A DNA stretch of 64,000 nt from Zanthoxylum bungeanum (taxonomy: Eukaryota > Streptophyta > Magnoliopsida > Sapindales > Rutaceae), in the NCBI GenBank assembly GCA_019454045.1, contig SKCR01049664.1, forward strand, positions 176,994 to 240,993, written 5' to 3'. The notes below the pieces were generated by a model. That model saw only the letters and a list, made by a program, of their open reading frames with translations. It had not been told where the DNA came from and did not search any database. Below, piece by piece: positions 1 through 10,803 of the stretch. Numbering within the stretch: position 1 is the first letter of the stretch; every line of letters begins with the position of its first letter. Position numbers and translations under genes: made by a program.

Positions 1-884
1 ATCAAATGGGACAACTGGCCCATGCTCAGAGTTACAGACCGCAAGGTACCCTTCCTACAACACATAACCAAATCCAAGGAACATGGGGAATGAGCAATGT
101 CATGCCATCACTCTGAAAAGAGGTACTGAAATCAATAAAGATGTTGGAGTCAAGGCATCCACTGAGGAAATTCCAAAAGAAAACAGAGAAGCAGAACCAC
201 AGATGGAGGAAAGAGAATCAAAAGCAAATGATCAAGAAATATTCACTCCACCTCCACCTTTTCCACAGCGTCTCCAGAAAAGTAAACTAAACAAGTAGTT
301 TGCTCGATTCTTGGAGATCTTCAAAAAGCTGCATATCAACATTCTATTTGTAGAAGCGTTGGAACAAATTCCCAGCTATGTCAAATTCATGAAAGATATT
401 CTTTCACGAAAGAGAAGATTGGGAGATTACGAGACAGTAGCATTGACAGAAGAATGCATCGCCATCATTCAGAGGAATCTTCCCCCAAAGTTCAAAGATC
501 CTGACAGTTTCAAAATCCCTTGCACCATATGAGAACATAACTTCGGTAAGGCTTTGTGTGATTTAGGTGCTAGTGTTAACTTGATGTTTTTTTCTATTTA
601 CAGGAAACTGCAAATTGGAGAAGCAATACCCACCTCAGTCTCTTTGTAACTTGCTGATAGATCGCTCACATTTCCGAGAGGTGTAGTTGAAGATGTGTTG
701 GTCAAAGTTGACAAACTCATTCTCCCAGCAGACTTTATTATCCTCGATATGGAGAAGACGAATATGTGCCCATCATCATCAGGATACCATTCTTGGCTAC
801 AGGTCGAACCATTATTGTTGTACAAAAAGAAGAACTAACCATGAGGTACAAGACCAATAAGTAAAATTCAATGTTTTCAAAGCC
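1..884 (+). pseudogene. End of gag and aspartic protease of LOG-carrying element copy 1
   Basis: Bases 1-60 match the gag 3' end of copy 2. Readable stretches at 83-298 and 311-532 match the region just before the protease. The protease core CDLGASVNLM is at about 556-586; DLGAS is the usual active-site form in Athila-type proteases. It is followed by blocks resembling LQLADR, FPRGVVEDVLVKVD and FILDME. Frameshifts and stops break the frame, for example TGA at 531 and changes around 650 and 750. No functional protease can be made. Confidence 0.85.
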
Positions 885-1370
885 ATGGAATTCCCGAATG
901 ATGAAAAGAATGAGGAATGTTTCAGACTTGATGTGATAGATGGTACCGTCCAGAACTCAGATGAAAAGCAAAGTTCAACTGACAAACTTAAAGTATATCA
1001 TCTGCCTAAAGATAAAGCGTACTGCACACTGAACAAGTTAAATCTTGAACTGCAAGCAACTGAAAAGAAACGGTTCCACCAACTCAATGAATTGGTGGAA
1101 TTCCACATATAACCTTTAAAGAATGCCAAACCTTACAAAGAAAATGCCAAGAAGAGACATGAAGAGAAATTAGTGCGCATACAACTGGAACCGGGGCAAT
1201 GGGTATTGTTCAGCAAATCAAGGTTGAAAATTTTCCCTGGGAGGTTAAAATCACGGTGGTCAGGTCCATTCTTAATCACCCAAGTTTTACCAGATAAAGC
1301 CGTTGAGTTACATGATCCCAACTCCAATAAAACCTTCAAAGTTAAAAGCAAGTGTGTCAAGCACTACTGA
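885..1370 (+). pseudogene. Protease-RT linker fused to integrase C-terminal tail, copy 1
   Basis: The start (MEFPNDEKNEECFRLDVID) is the linker normally found between protease and RT in Athila-type gypsy elements. About 60 codons later the sequence is already in the integrase C-terminal region: FHQLNELVEF, then QLEPGQWVLF, LKSRWSGPFLI and VKHY. The roughly 2.5-3 kb that should encode RT, RNase H and the integrase zinc finger and DDE core is missing. The same junction is present in copy 2, so the deletion is ancestral to both. A TAA at about 1110 interrupts the frame here. Confidence 0.85.
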
Positions 1371-1548
1371 GGAGAATCATTTGAGTGACAATAAGAGAGT
1401 GTCACACTTTCAAATCCAGCCTAATGTTCGGGCAGTCATGTCTAGCTGACGATGTCAAACTTAGCGCTAGCAGGGAGGCAACCCATGCAATTTGTGTATA
1501 TATTGAGATTTTGTGTGTTTAATTTTTTGGGTAAAGTCACATTTTAGG

Positions 1549-2097
1549 ATGGAAGAAGTTCTCACAAATCTTCACAAATAATTTCCTTCTCTCCCTCAAA
1601 ACTCTCTGATGAAAGTCTACAAAGCTCACTTGGAACAAATGAGACTTCTGATGATCAAAAGTATTCCTAATGACATTCGTTGGATTATTGAAGCACAGAT
1701 CCGATTGGCAGGTGAGTCCTCTAACTCTTTTATTTCATATCTTCCTAGTTTAGGAAGAAGCACCTATGTTAAGAAAAGAATAGCTAAAAGACTATGTGTT
1801 TTCTATAAATGTACACGCATGACATGTAATACTCGTTGTCGTTCTTTAAGAATGGTGTCTGATAACCGTGAAGATAAAATTAAATTCATTAGGGATGGAA
1901 TGAGTAAGGAGTCTTTGGATGACATATCATTGACTCTTGAGATGCATTCCAGTGGATATGTGCATCACGCAATTCACATGTTACATGCACAGTTTCGAAA
2001 AGAAAGACAACAATTAAGTCTCGGAAATTTGACTTTAAAAGACCATGTTTGCCAATTTATAATAAAATTGGATGATAAGCTTGTCCCTGACGCATAG
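1549..2097 (+). pseudogene. Unrecognised Cys-cluster ORF (ORF2) of LOG-carrying element, copy 1
   Basis: The conserved reading frame starts at the ATG at 1549 and spans 549 bp (182 codons plus stop). A stop near codon 11 leaves an open stretch from 1609 of 162 codons. The predicted protein is basic, with a Cys cluster TCNTRC in its middle, followed by MVSDNREDKIKFIRDGMSKE and LSLGNL. In copy 2 the cluster is CFKCARFNCNTRC (C-x2-C-x4-C-x3-C), which suggests a small metal-binding site; here the first Cys of that pattern is lost (FYKC). I do not recognise the family. It is not a gag, protease, RT or integrase domain. It lies downstream of the integrase tail and upstream of the LOG gene in both copies. 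Confidence 0.7.
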
Positions 2098-2358
2098 ACG
2101 TCATTCAAGCCGTTACTTATTGTAAATATTATTATCTCTTTGTCTTTAACTAATAATTGTAATTTGTTTTGGTATTTTCTTTTATTTTCTCCGATAGGAT
2201 CCAGACTTTTTTTTACTTTCACGATTTATTTACTATTTAGCTAATAATTGTCATTTGGCAGGTACTAATGCTATTATTACTCACCCTTTTTCAGGTTCTA
2301 TAAATTCCACTCATCATTGCACTCTTGAAGACATACAGATTTGAGAAAGAAATAAAAA
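2098..2358 (+). promoter_or_regulatory. Leader between ORF2 and LOG with conserved intron-like and TATA-like sequences
   Basis: A donor-like GTAAAT at 2122 and a pyrimidine-rich tract ending in AG at 2197 would define a 76-bp intron. The matching stretch in copy 2 (46421-46347) has the same donor and a perfect CAG acceptor. A second tract ending TTTTTCAG at 2294 is followed by CTATAAATT at 2298-2306, about 55-60 bp before the LOG start codon; both are kept in copy 2. They could serve splicing of a subgenomic mRNA or act as a small promoter. This is inference from sequence only. Confidence 0.4.
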
Positions 2359-2991
2359 ATGGAAGCAACTTCAAGAAGACGAGTTGTTAACATCTGTGTG
2401 TTTTGCGGTACTAGTGTTGGTTCGAAGCCAGAGTTCGTTGAGGCAACACATGAATTGGGTAGAGTCATAGCTAAAAGGAATATGCATTTAGTATATGGCG
2501 GTGGCAATCTTGGACTAATGGGGTGTGTTTCAAGGGCTGTATAGGAATGAGGTAGTCAAGTTATGGGAATCAACCCAAAAAATTTGGCAGAGGCAAATCT
2601 TATAGGACCATCAAACGGAGAGAAACTTATCGTGCCAGATATGTCTGAATGACTGGTTGAAATGATTAACCGTGCTGATGCTTTTATTGCTTTGCCATGT
2701 GGCTTGGGCACAATGGAGGAAATTTTTACAGTAATATCTTAGGCGAACTTGAACATACACCAGAAACCGATTGGACTGTTTAATGCTGATGGATTTTATG
2801 ATTTTCTTTTTTTGTTTCTTGATGATGCCCGGAGAAATGGGTTGTCAAAACCTGTAAAATAAATCCTCTTCACTACCAGAACTGCCTATGATTTAATTGA
2901 CCATATCCTTTCCAAGATAAACTGGTCCGATAATGATTGTGGTAAGAAACGCCGGATAAATCTGGATCTTAACCTTTACTTTTCTTTTTAA
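2359..2991 (+). pseudogene. LOG-like cytokinin riboside 5'-monophosphate phosphoribohydrolase, captured, copy 1 (decayed)
   Basis: LOG enzymes release active cytokinin bases from their nucleotide form. The first 61 codons read as a LOG N-terminus: ICVFCGTSVGSKPEFVEATH, then HLVYGGGNLGLMG, the Rossmann nucleotide-binding loop. The frame continues for 210 codons to a TAA at 2989 but contains several stops (TAG and TGA just after SRAV, TGA at the Arg of MSER, TAG at a Trp codon after VIS, TAA after PVK). The PGG signature is changed to PCGLGTMEE. About 24 bp before ILSKINW are deleted relative to copy 2. The gene is uninterrupted where plant LOG genes normally have several introns. The start is the ATG shared with copy 2. 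It is non-functional. Confidence 0.88.
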
Positions 2992-3047
2992 GATGTAGAA
3001 TTTTAGCTAACAAGGTACTGTCTTCTAAACTCTTCTTCTACTTTTTA

Positions 3048-3087
3048 GACATTGGGGACAATGTCACAATTAGGTTTGGGAGATGGG
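3048..3087 (+). promoter_or_regulatory. Internal polypurine-tract-like motif
   Basis: GACATTGGGGACAATGTC followed by AGGTTTGGGAGATGGG resembles the conserved segment found downstream of integrase in Athila/Tat-type elements. Copy 2 has it at about 45464-45510 (minus). The LTR does not start here but about 1.2 kb further on, so this is a second, internal tract. Confidence 0.5.
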
Positions 3088-3504
3088 AATAGTTGATTAG
3101 TATCTTATTTTTATTTTTCTGTTGTGTTATTTTTGCGTAGTTTTTAGTCAAAAAATTAAAAAAATTTATAAAAATAAAAAAATATTTTGTTTTTATGTTT
3201 TTAACTTGACTAATCAAGTGAAATTGATGTGAGATAGTTGTGTAAGGAATTTATACTCATGAGACGTATCTCAACCTATTTCGTAACAAGTTAATTTTTG
3301 TTTATTTCCTTTTGAATTATTTAATTTGTGAATTTTCCATAATACTGACTAAATTGGATCTTCACATGCTCAGTTGACAGGTATTATCAACATACATGGT
3401 AACATACGGACATGAGTTGTAAGTGAAAATTTTGTAATATTCAATGCTCCAGTTTAATTGGAGGAAACATCTAAAAAAGCGGTGAAATAAAAAAAAAACA
3501 TCTA

Positions 3505-3745
3505 AGATCCGAGTAATTAAGTCCGTATGGGTGTTTTAACACCTAGTGCCCTAAAACCAACTGGTTTGGGAGTCACTGGTCCAAAGCTCGCTACATGGAT
3601 TGAAGATATTGTAAATAAAAAAAACAGATATCTAAAATCCAAGTTATTAAGTCTGTAAGGGTGTCTTAACACCTAGTGCCCTAAAGCCAACTGGTTGGGA
3701 GTCACTGGCCCAAAGCTCGTTACATGGATTGAAGATATTATGTGA
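3505..3745 (+). repeat. Tandem duplication of about 130 bp in the 3' non-coding region, copy 1
   Basis: Two adjacent units share TTAAGTC(C/T)GTA(T/A)GGGTG, CACCTAGTGCCCTAAA and GCTC(G)TACATGGATTGAAGAT. Copy 2 carries the same duplication at about 44780-45021, so it arose before the copies separated. Confidence 0.8.
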
Positions 3746-4235
3746 ATTAAAAAAAAATCAGAAAAAAATTTCCATTGCTAAAAAAAAGGTGTGAATTCTG
3801 ATATAATTTTAGGAAAAAAATATTGTTCTCTTTTCAACGACACTTATGAATATTGTGGGCACAATGAGCTAATTAATACCTTGTTGGTTGTGTATATGGA
3901 GAATGGTAAAAACAATCAGAGAATTTACTTATTTGGTAATTTAGAAAAAAAGAAAACAACTATTAACTTGGATAAGAAGTTTCACTTGATTAGTCACTAA
4001 CTTGTTTATTCTCTTTTCTTTTGTCTTTTTGCTTTTGTGTGCATTTGACGTTTGTGGGTATCGTCATTTTAAGCCCTCACGAGACTACAACTCGTCCACT
4101 AAGGACACCTAAGGGTTTAAAGGCTTGTTACATACGCTAAATGCAACCGTGATCCCTACGAAAGTGGTTTAGTTTAATTTTACTTTAAAGTTATTTATTG
4201 CATTTTATTTTGTTGTTTTGCTCGATGACTAGCAA

Positions 4236-4254
4236 AATGTTAGGTTTATGGGTG
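4236..4254 (+). promoter_or_regulatory. 3' polypurine tract of LOG-carrying element, copy 1
   Basis: TTAGGTTTATGGGTG lies directly before the LTR start TGATAAGCG. In copy 2 the same site reads TTAGGTTTGGGGGTG before TGATGAGCGG, so the tract here has mutated. The stretch from 3750 to 4235 is non-coding spacer; it includes a segment (about 4074-4172) that is well conserved in copy 2 at 44301-44400. Confidence 0.75.
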
Positions 4255-6126
4255 TGATAAGCGATAAGAATATCAATATTTACCGTTCATTTTACTTAAT
4301 ATTTTGTATAATTTCTTGAGTTTTGTGAATATTTTGATGTGTTTTGTGTTATTTAGTAGATAAATAAAACAACAGGACTCTCTGGAATCAAATCAGGGAC
4401 AAAACATCAAAAAACGGACAAAAATGGCAAAGATGTAAATTTCCTGCTACAATGCGTCGTTTGGTAAAATATGTCGTCTGCTAAATGCGCTGACTGCTAT
4501 CATACGCCATTAACGTGCGCCATACATGTGTCAAAATCAGAAAAACTTGCTATTATGTGCACTTGCTAACATGCGCATGTCACTTGTCAACATCACAACA
4601 CTTTTGCTAACATGCGTCGGACACGTGTCATCATCCCATGCCGCCGACAATCCATGTCTTTGCTGACGTCAGTGTCGCTATACGCAAGGCATTATGCTTC
4701 GTGACGCCAAGCCAATTATTTTGCCGACAAACACGTGTCAAGATCTCGTCGAATCAACAGCGCATCGCGACGCGCAATGGGTTTGCTTCGCGACGCACGG
4801 GGCATAATTTTACCTATAAATTCAAGCTGAAATCAGAAGGAAAATTCATACATTCTTCTAGGAATTTCCTTGAGAATACTAAGAAGATTGTATCTTGTTT
4901 GTTTATTTACATCTTTCTATATATTTAATTTTTTTTATTTTACACAATAGTTTTTTCTTTATTTTACTTTTCAGTCTTTATTTTACTTTTTCAATATGAG
5001 GAGGTAACTCCTCTCTGCTGGGGTGAAAGGTTAAGCTTTTATTACTAATATTTATATTAATCTCCATTAATTATAATATATAAACTATTTAAAACCTGAC
5101 TTAATGGGATACCGCCTTTATGGTCCGTTGGACTTATTTAAATTGATTTTAACCTGACTAAATTGGATACCGCGTTTATGGTCGGTTGGAATTAATCATA
5201 AATCTGACTTAATCAGGATACCGCCTACATGGTCGGTTGGTAATGTCATACAAAATTTATATATTATAATAAGGGAGATATCTAAATTAGAAGTAATAAA
5301 AGTGGATCATCTAACCCAGCATTTTCTTTATTGTTTATTTTATATTTTTAATTTCCAAGTTTTACTTTATGTCATTTTCTTTATTTATGTCTTTACGAGT
5401 CCTAGATATGTGTGGTAACTAAATCTCTTATCTGGGGTTGTGATGAATTCCAATATCGCCGGCTTATAAGGGTTATTTTATAGTTTGTGTAATATAAAGG
5501 TTTATTTATTGATCCTTAAGCTTAATGTTTCTTGTTAACTGGCAATTAATAAGATTTATGTGGTAAATTTAAATTAACTTGGAAAAAGGATTTTAGGTTT
5601 CAGCCTTAGACTCAATAGCTCACGATCTCACTTAAGGATAGATAACCCTTAATAGATTTCCTTACAGGATAGGAATATACTTGTTGGGTGGGGGTAGCCA
5701 TAATTGGAACTTAATCTTAATGAATTCAGGTAACTTGGTTGACATAAGAATATGATTAATTGGATTATACTGGATGTTTGCATCTGACCATCAGAATAGA
5801 CTTTTGCATAAATTCGTGTTCCAGGCTAATAAACCAATATATTGCATAAACGTTAGATAACCACCTCATCTTTAAAAGATATTGGAAAGATTCACAACCC
5901 TAGATAGTTTTATAATATTAAATTTTCCTTTGAGTTACATTCGCACTGTTTTATTTACTTGTTTTAGTTCAAAACCACAATCCAATCAACAATCAATCTA
6001 TTAGATACTTGTAAATATTTAACTTCATAAATTGATAGCTTATGTATTAAGTCCTCGTGGGATCGATACATTTATACTACTTAAGCGATATGTGCGTTTG
6101 CGTTACATGTGTGATTTCACCGATCA
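4255..6126 (+). repeat. 3' LTR of LOG-carrying element, copy 1
   Basis: It begins TGATAAGCG after the polypurine tract and ends CACCGATCA at 6126, where copia B sequence resumes (TTAGACATCC). It aligns over most of its length with the LTRs of copy 2: the Asp-like end GCGTTACATGTGTG, the AGGATAGGAATATAC block and the GATACCGCC repeats. TATAAATTC at about 4813 is a candidate TATA box. The upstream part, about 4430-4800, is rich in TGCG(T/C) words and shares little with copy 2. It also holds an open frame (4638-4928) that I do not consider a gene. Confidence 0.85.
5098..5255 (+). repeat. Short tandem repeat within the LTR of copy 1
   Basis: Three units of about 53 bp each contain GGATACCGCC(T/G)..(T/A)TGGTC(G/C)GTTGG, with centres near 5115, 5170 and 5225. 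The homologous array in copy 2's LTRs has about five units. Confidence 0.75.
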
Positions 6127-7661
6127 TTAGACATCCTAACCCCCTCTTCCTCAGTCTGAGGTGTCATTTTATTTGAAAGATATATGTCGTATCAGAAAGG
6201 TTCATTTACTACCTTGCAGTTGGTAAAACCGTACCTTTCTAACATCTTATCTATGTATGTCGATTGTGACAATCCTATCTGTGGTTTTCACATCCATCTG
6301 TCGTATCTCATAGTCGTGATATGCAGCAATGGCTAAAAGAATCCTAATGGATTTTAGCATGGCTACTGGTGAAAAAGTTTCCTCATATGAATCCCAGGAC
6401 GTTGAGTATAACCTTTTTCTACCAGTCGAGCCTTAAAGGTTTCCATCTTTCCATCGAGCCCTCGTTTCCTTTTGTGAACCCTTTTACAACCAATAGGTTT
6501 AACTCCTTCAGGAAGTTCAACTAAGTCTTAGACTTTATCGTCATGCATTGATTCCATTTCCAATTTCATGGTTTCCTACCATTTTCCCGAATCGATATCC
6601 AATATTGCTTCTTTATATGTAGTCGGATCTGTTTCCTCCAAGAGGAGAACATCAAGGCTCAAATCAGATGTTAAAAAAAATCTCTCAGATTACGTAAAAC
6701 TTGTGTTGTAGATCATTCTCCTAATTGGATCTCTGATTCCATCTCAGGTTCCTTAATGTTGGGATCAAACTCATCAAGTTTAATTTGTCTACAATTCCCA
6801 CTTTCTCTCAAAAATTACTTTTTAAGAAAAGTGGTAAAACGTACAACAAATACATTTCGTTGCTCGAAATTGTAAAATTATTATCCCATGGAATTATCAA
6901 GATATCCAACAAACCTATATTGGGCAAGAATTTGATTCTCCCTTAAATAATTTCTGAATTCATCACTCATGTATTCACCGTCTCGATCTGATTTAAGGCA
7001 CTTGATGAATTTACTGGTTTGTTTCTCTACTTTGTTTTGAAATATTTTGAACTTTTCAAATGTTTCCGACTTATATTTCATCAAATAGACATATCTATAT
7101 CTAGACTTCTCATCTGTGAAAGTCACGAAGTACGTTGATCCATCATGAGTGGTATGATTTAATGGACCACACATATCGATGTGTATTAGTTCCAATAAAT
7201 CTCCAACACGGTGTCCAACACCTAGAAATTGGGGCCTTTGTCATATTTCCTTTGGATAGACGTCTAACACCTATGTGGCACAATCTCATATGCCACAATT
7301 CATTATTATTTAGTTCAGATTTCCTACTTGTATTTTCCTCTACATTAAAGACATCTCTATATGTTTCCAAAACATAGTGACCGTTTGATAAAGAACATTC
7401 ACATTTCAATAAATTATCTTTATCATATAGACATAAATTTTAATCCTTAATGTTTATCTTATATCCCTCTTTATCTAATATTGGCAGTGATATTATTTGT
7501 CTGATAAGTGAGAGTACATAATAACAGTCATGTAAATCTAATTTACATCCATTTGGGAGATCTAGAAAAATTGTTCTTATGGCCTTGACATCCAATATCT
7601 CATCATTTCCTACTCTAAGCTGGATCTTCCCTTTATTCAGCCTTATTCTTACCGTTATTAC
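6127..7661 (-). pseudogene. Copia B pol: protease end, GAG-pre-integrase, integrase and RT remnants
   Basis: On the minus strand: ELWHMRLCHIG (GAG-pre-integrase, about 7290), MELIHIDMCGP (first integrase Asp), KCLKSDRDGEY (second Asp), then ILAQY joined directly to RFVGYLDNS near 6900. That jump removes the part holding the catalytic Glu. RT starts with [16 protein letters not shown] near 6370 and jumps from QMDVKT to LSQSTYIDKMLERY near 6270, deleting the YVDD segment. With these two internal deletions plus stops, the polyprotein is dead. Confidence 0.85.
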
Positions 7662-10042
7662 TGTTGGGGTTGGTGCTCAGAGCGCCAATTCCCGTTTGTA
7701 TTTCCTTGAAAATACTTATGTAAAATATTTTATTATGAATGAAATGAGCAGTTTCTATAATATAATATATCTTTTAATATGGTAAAGACGTAATTGACCT
7801 TATGATGATTAGTCATGATACTGTTACAAAAGCGTCGCAACTGACATTGAGTTGTATCATAACGTTGTCATTCTTAGACTGTTCCTGGTCAAGGTTTACA
7901 CTACTTGGTCAGTAAAGTAAACCTGTTGAGACCGGTACATGTCGTATACTGGAATATATGATTCCAATGGTTTCTCAATGAACCATAAGTCTTGGAGACT
8001 AGTATAGACGTGTATGTGTTTATAGCGGATAAACACTGAACGACTCACCGAAGATTCTTAATGGATAGTACACCAACGTCAATAAGAATCTTCTCGGGTT
8101 GAGTAGCATTTGTGATTCTTCGACTTGAGATGCCACTGTGGGCACATGAGACATCTTCTACATTTAGATAGCAGTCACGTCACCGATCTATTAAAATCAG
8201 ACCTCCGCCTGTTCGTTGGGTGTAGATAGATCCTCAGGGTGTCCTGTGTGTATTGAGATAGGATCTGTGAGTTATGTGTACAGAGCATAGGTAGTCCATA
8301 TATGATTAGCAATCAGATAAAAACCATGGGCCCGTGGTACATTTTAAAAGTCAGTTCTAAATGTTCTTTTTGAGATTGCTAATAGAGAATTCGACGAGAT
8401 AATCCCTACAGAGATTTGATGTTTACATCTATATCTCTGGGATATATCTGGATACATGTGACGGAGGAATTATACATTTTCCATGACCTCGACCTGTATG
8501 ATTCACGAGTTTATCTGTGGTCGTCATAATTTACGGGTGGGTAAATTATGGACACGAAATTAGATTTCGTGATGGATATGCCAGAATCTAGAGAGTCTCA
8601 CTAATGAAATATACCCGTAGAGCACTATGGCAACATTTATAAATATTATTGATTATTTATAAGCCGTTTAAAGGTTAAACGCAAAAGTACATGTGAAGGG
8701 ACCCAATAGTCATTTCTTAATTTTTGTGTATTTGCATTTAATGATAGATTTTATCAAATACACATTAATTAATTGTCAAATTGAGATATTTGACTAATAT
8801 CATAAATATATATGTATCTGATATTTAATGTAAATATAATACATATATTTAATATATTTGTATTTAAATAATTATTTAATTATTTAATTGTTAAATAATT
8901 AAATTAATTAAAAATATAAATATCCTAAGTTATGATATTTATTTTAATGACTTAGTTGCAATTGTTGACTTGGTTGAATTATTCATTAAAGTGTAATGAT
9001 CATTTTATCAAGTTGACAAGTTGTTATTAAATGAAACAAATGAAAATATCTTGATATTTTTCTAGCTACCAAATTCGGCCAAGGGCCTTTAGGGTTGGAA
9101 TATATTGTTTTGTTTAATTTTAGGGTTTCATAAGTTCTATTTACACTAAAACAAAACATAAAAAGAAGTAGAGAGCAAAGGTTGAAGGAAAAAGAAAAAG
9201 ACTTGGAAAAACTTGATTTTTGTAAGTATTTCTTCAACATGAAAATTATTTCTTACAAGCTTAGCATCATTTTGTGTTGCTTTGATGTTCTTTCTACTCT
9301 TATAGTTTGTGTTTATTTGGTTGAGAACTTGTATGAAAGATTGATGCATGTAAGTAAGCTCTAAATGGTTTAAAAGGTTTACTTTTGATTTCTGGAAAAT
9401 CAAGTTGCCATTCTAGAGTTGTTAAGCCACTCCTTGGTGACCTAGAATTTTTCTAGAGTTATTTCAAAGTGGTGAGGCTTGTTTGGTGAAGTGTTGAATG
9501 GATTAAAGTGTTGGATTTTAAAGATTTGATGAAATTGGACAATTTGGTGAAATTGAAAAATTAGGGTTCTTAACCCACTTCAAATTTGAGGCTTTTCATA
9601 TATGTGATGCATTATGGTATGTATATGATGCATGTAAAATTTTAGGTTGATTGGATTTGATCTTGCCATGTTTTGAACTAAATGGACCAAATTGCAATTA
9701 ATTGAAAAATTTTGGGGCTCACGGCATTGGACCAAAAATTGGGGATTTGTGTGAAATATGATTTTGATGTATTATATGTGTTGAAATAATTTAGTAATGA
9801 TTTAGAATCATCCAAAATTATATTTGACAATTTTTGTACTAAAATGATCAATTTACAAAGTTTTGGGGCAATTCGGTAATTACCAAGAAATTTGATCTCT
9901 TATGTAATTTTTCAGAATTTGATAATTGGATAATTAAATAAATAAGTTTATTTAATTGATCCGAGAAAAATTTTGAAATCGGAAAATTTTGATTTTCCAC
10001 TATTCCGCTGCGTTACCGGATTTCCGCCATAAAACTCATTCA
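7662..10042 (+). repeat. 5' LTR of copia element A
   Basis: 2381 bp, TG...CA, repeated at 14768-17140 with scattered substitutions and small indels (for example a 9-bp CAGAACCTT insertion in the 3' copy). The AT-rich middle includes TTTAATATATTTG and many A/T runs. The LTRs are visibly more diverged than those of LOG element copy 2. Confidence 0.93.
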
Positions 10043-10045
10043 AAA

Positions 10046-10057
10046 TGGTATCAGAGC
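10046..10057 (+). other. Primer binding site of copia A (initiator tRNA-Met type)
   Basis: TGGTATCAGAGC lies three bases after the 5' LTR end and is the standard plant copia primer site. Confidence 0.9.
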
Positions 10058-10803
10058 GAGTCTGATTCTGGCCACCCTATTATGATTATGCCTTTTAAAT
10101 TCAACGTTTACTTTATTCTTTACTTGTTACATGCATGCATTCATTTATTTAATTTGATTAAATAAATTAAAAAACATCTTTTGCGGAAAATCCCTAATTA
10201 ATAAGGTTTATGTTAATTATGTATTTGATGCATATTACATGATCCGTCTTGTCAATACGGTTTATGAATATTTTTCTGTGACTACATCTGAGACCGTACC
10301 TCTGCTATGAGGATGTAGGCGATATAATTTATTTATACCGGATTTATATCAGATACTAGATAAATTCAAGCGAAAGCGGAATCCTGAACGTGCCCAAGCT
10401 GTCAGGGTTACGCAAGTAGCTTGAGTTTATCATTGATGAGTTTAACTTGGTACGTCTCCTTGTGAACGTGCCCAAGCTGTCACAACGAGAAACGACCAGG
10501 ACCGGAAACCCAGGAGTCACTATTGAGTGATTGACAAATGAGTTGTCTACTTGATGAATATACGTAGGCGAGACCGTTCCTCTACAGTGAGCTGAAATAT
10601 ATTCACAGGATCCACCTTTCACTATTTGTATTTAATTTAATTATTAAATCTTTGTATTTTGTTTGGGGATTACAGTATTGCATGATTTAGTGGGATGTGC
10701 ATTTTTAGATTAAAAATCATGATCTAGTTAATGCTTTTGATATTATATGAAGCTGCTTTATAATCTGCTAACCATTTTTCATAATCTATATGATAGATTT
10801 GCG
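10058..10803 (+). other. Untranslated leader of copia A
   Basis: No coding signal. It holds a repeated 20-mer, TGAACGTGCCCAAGCTGTCA (10386 and about 10464), and two related GAGACCGT(A/T)CCTCT segments (about 10290 and 10568). These repeats could fold or act in packaging; that is a guess. Confidence 0.6.

Larger units (their letters stand above)
1..6126 (+). mobile_element. Non-autonomous Athila-like LTR retrotransposon carrying a LOG-type gene, copy 1 (5' part outside window)
   Basis: Order on the plus strand: end of gag and protease, integrase C-terminal tail, Cys-cluster ORF, LOG-like gene, non-coding spacer with a duplicated block, polypurine tract, 3' LTR. The same order occurs in the complete copy at 42166-52008, which defines the family. 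The RT, RNase H and integrase core are absent. The 3' LTR ends at 6126, and the flank resumes in the RT-RNase H region of copia element B, so this copy sits inside B. The 5' LTR and most of gag lie outside the window. Many in-frame stops relative to copy 2 show that it is the older, decayed copy. Confidence 0.9.

Noticed and set aside
4638..4928. 96-codon open frame in the LTR of LOG element copy 1
   Set aside because: Lies within the LTR, has no counterpart in copy 2 LTRs and no recognisable domain.
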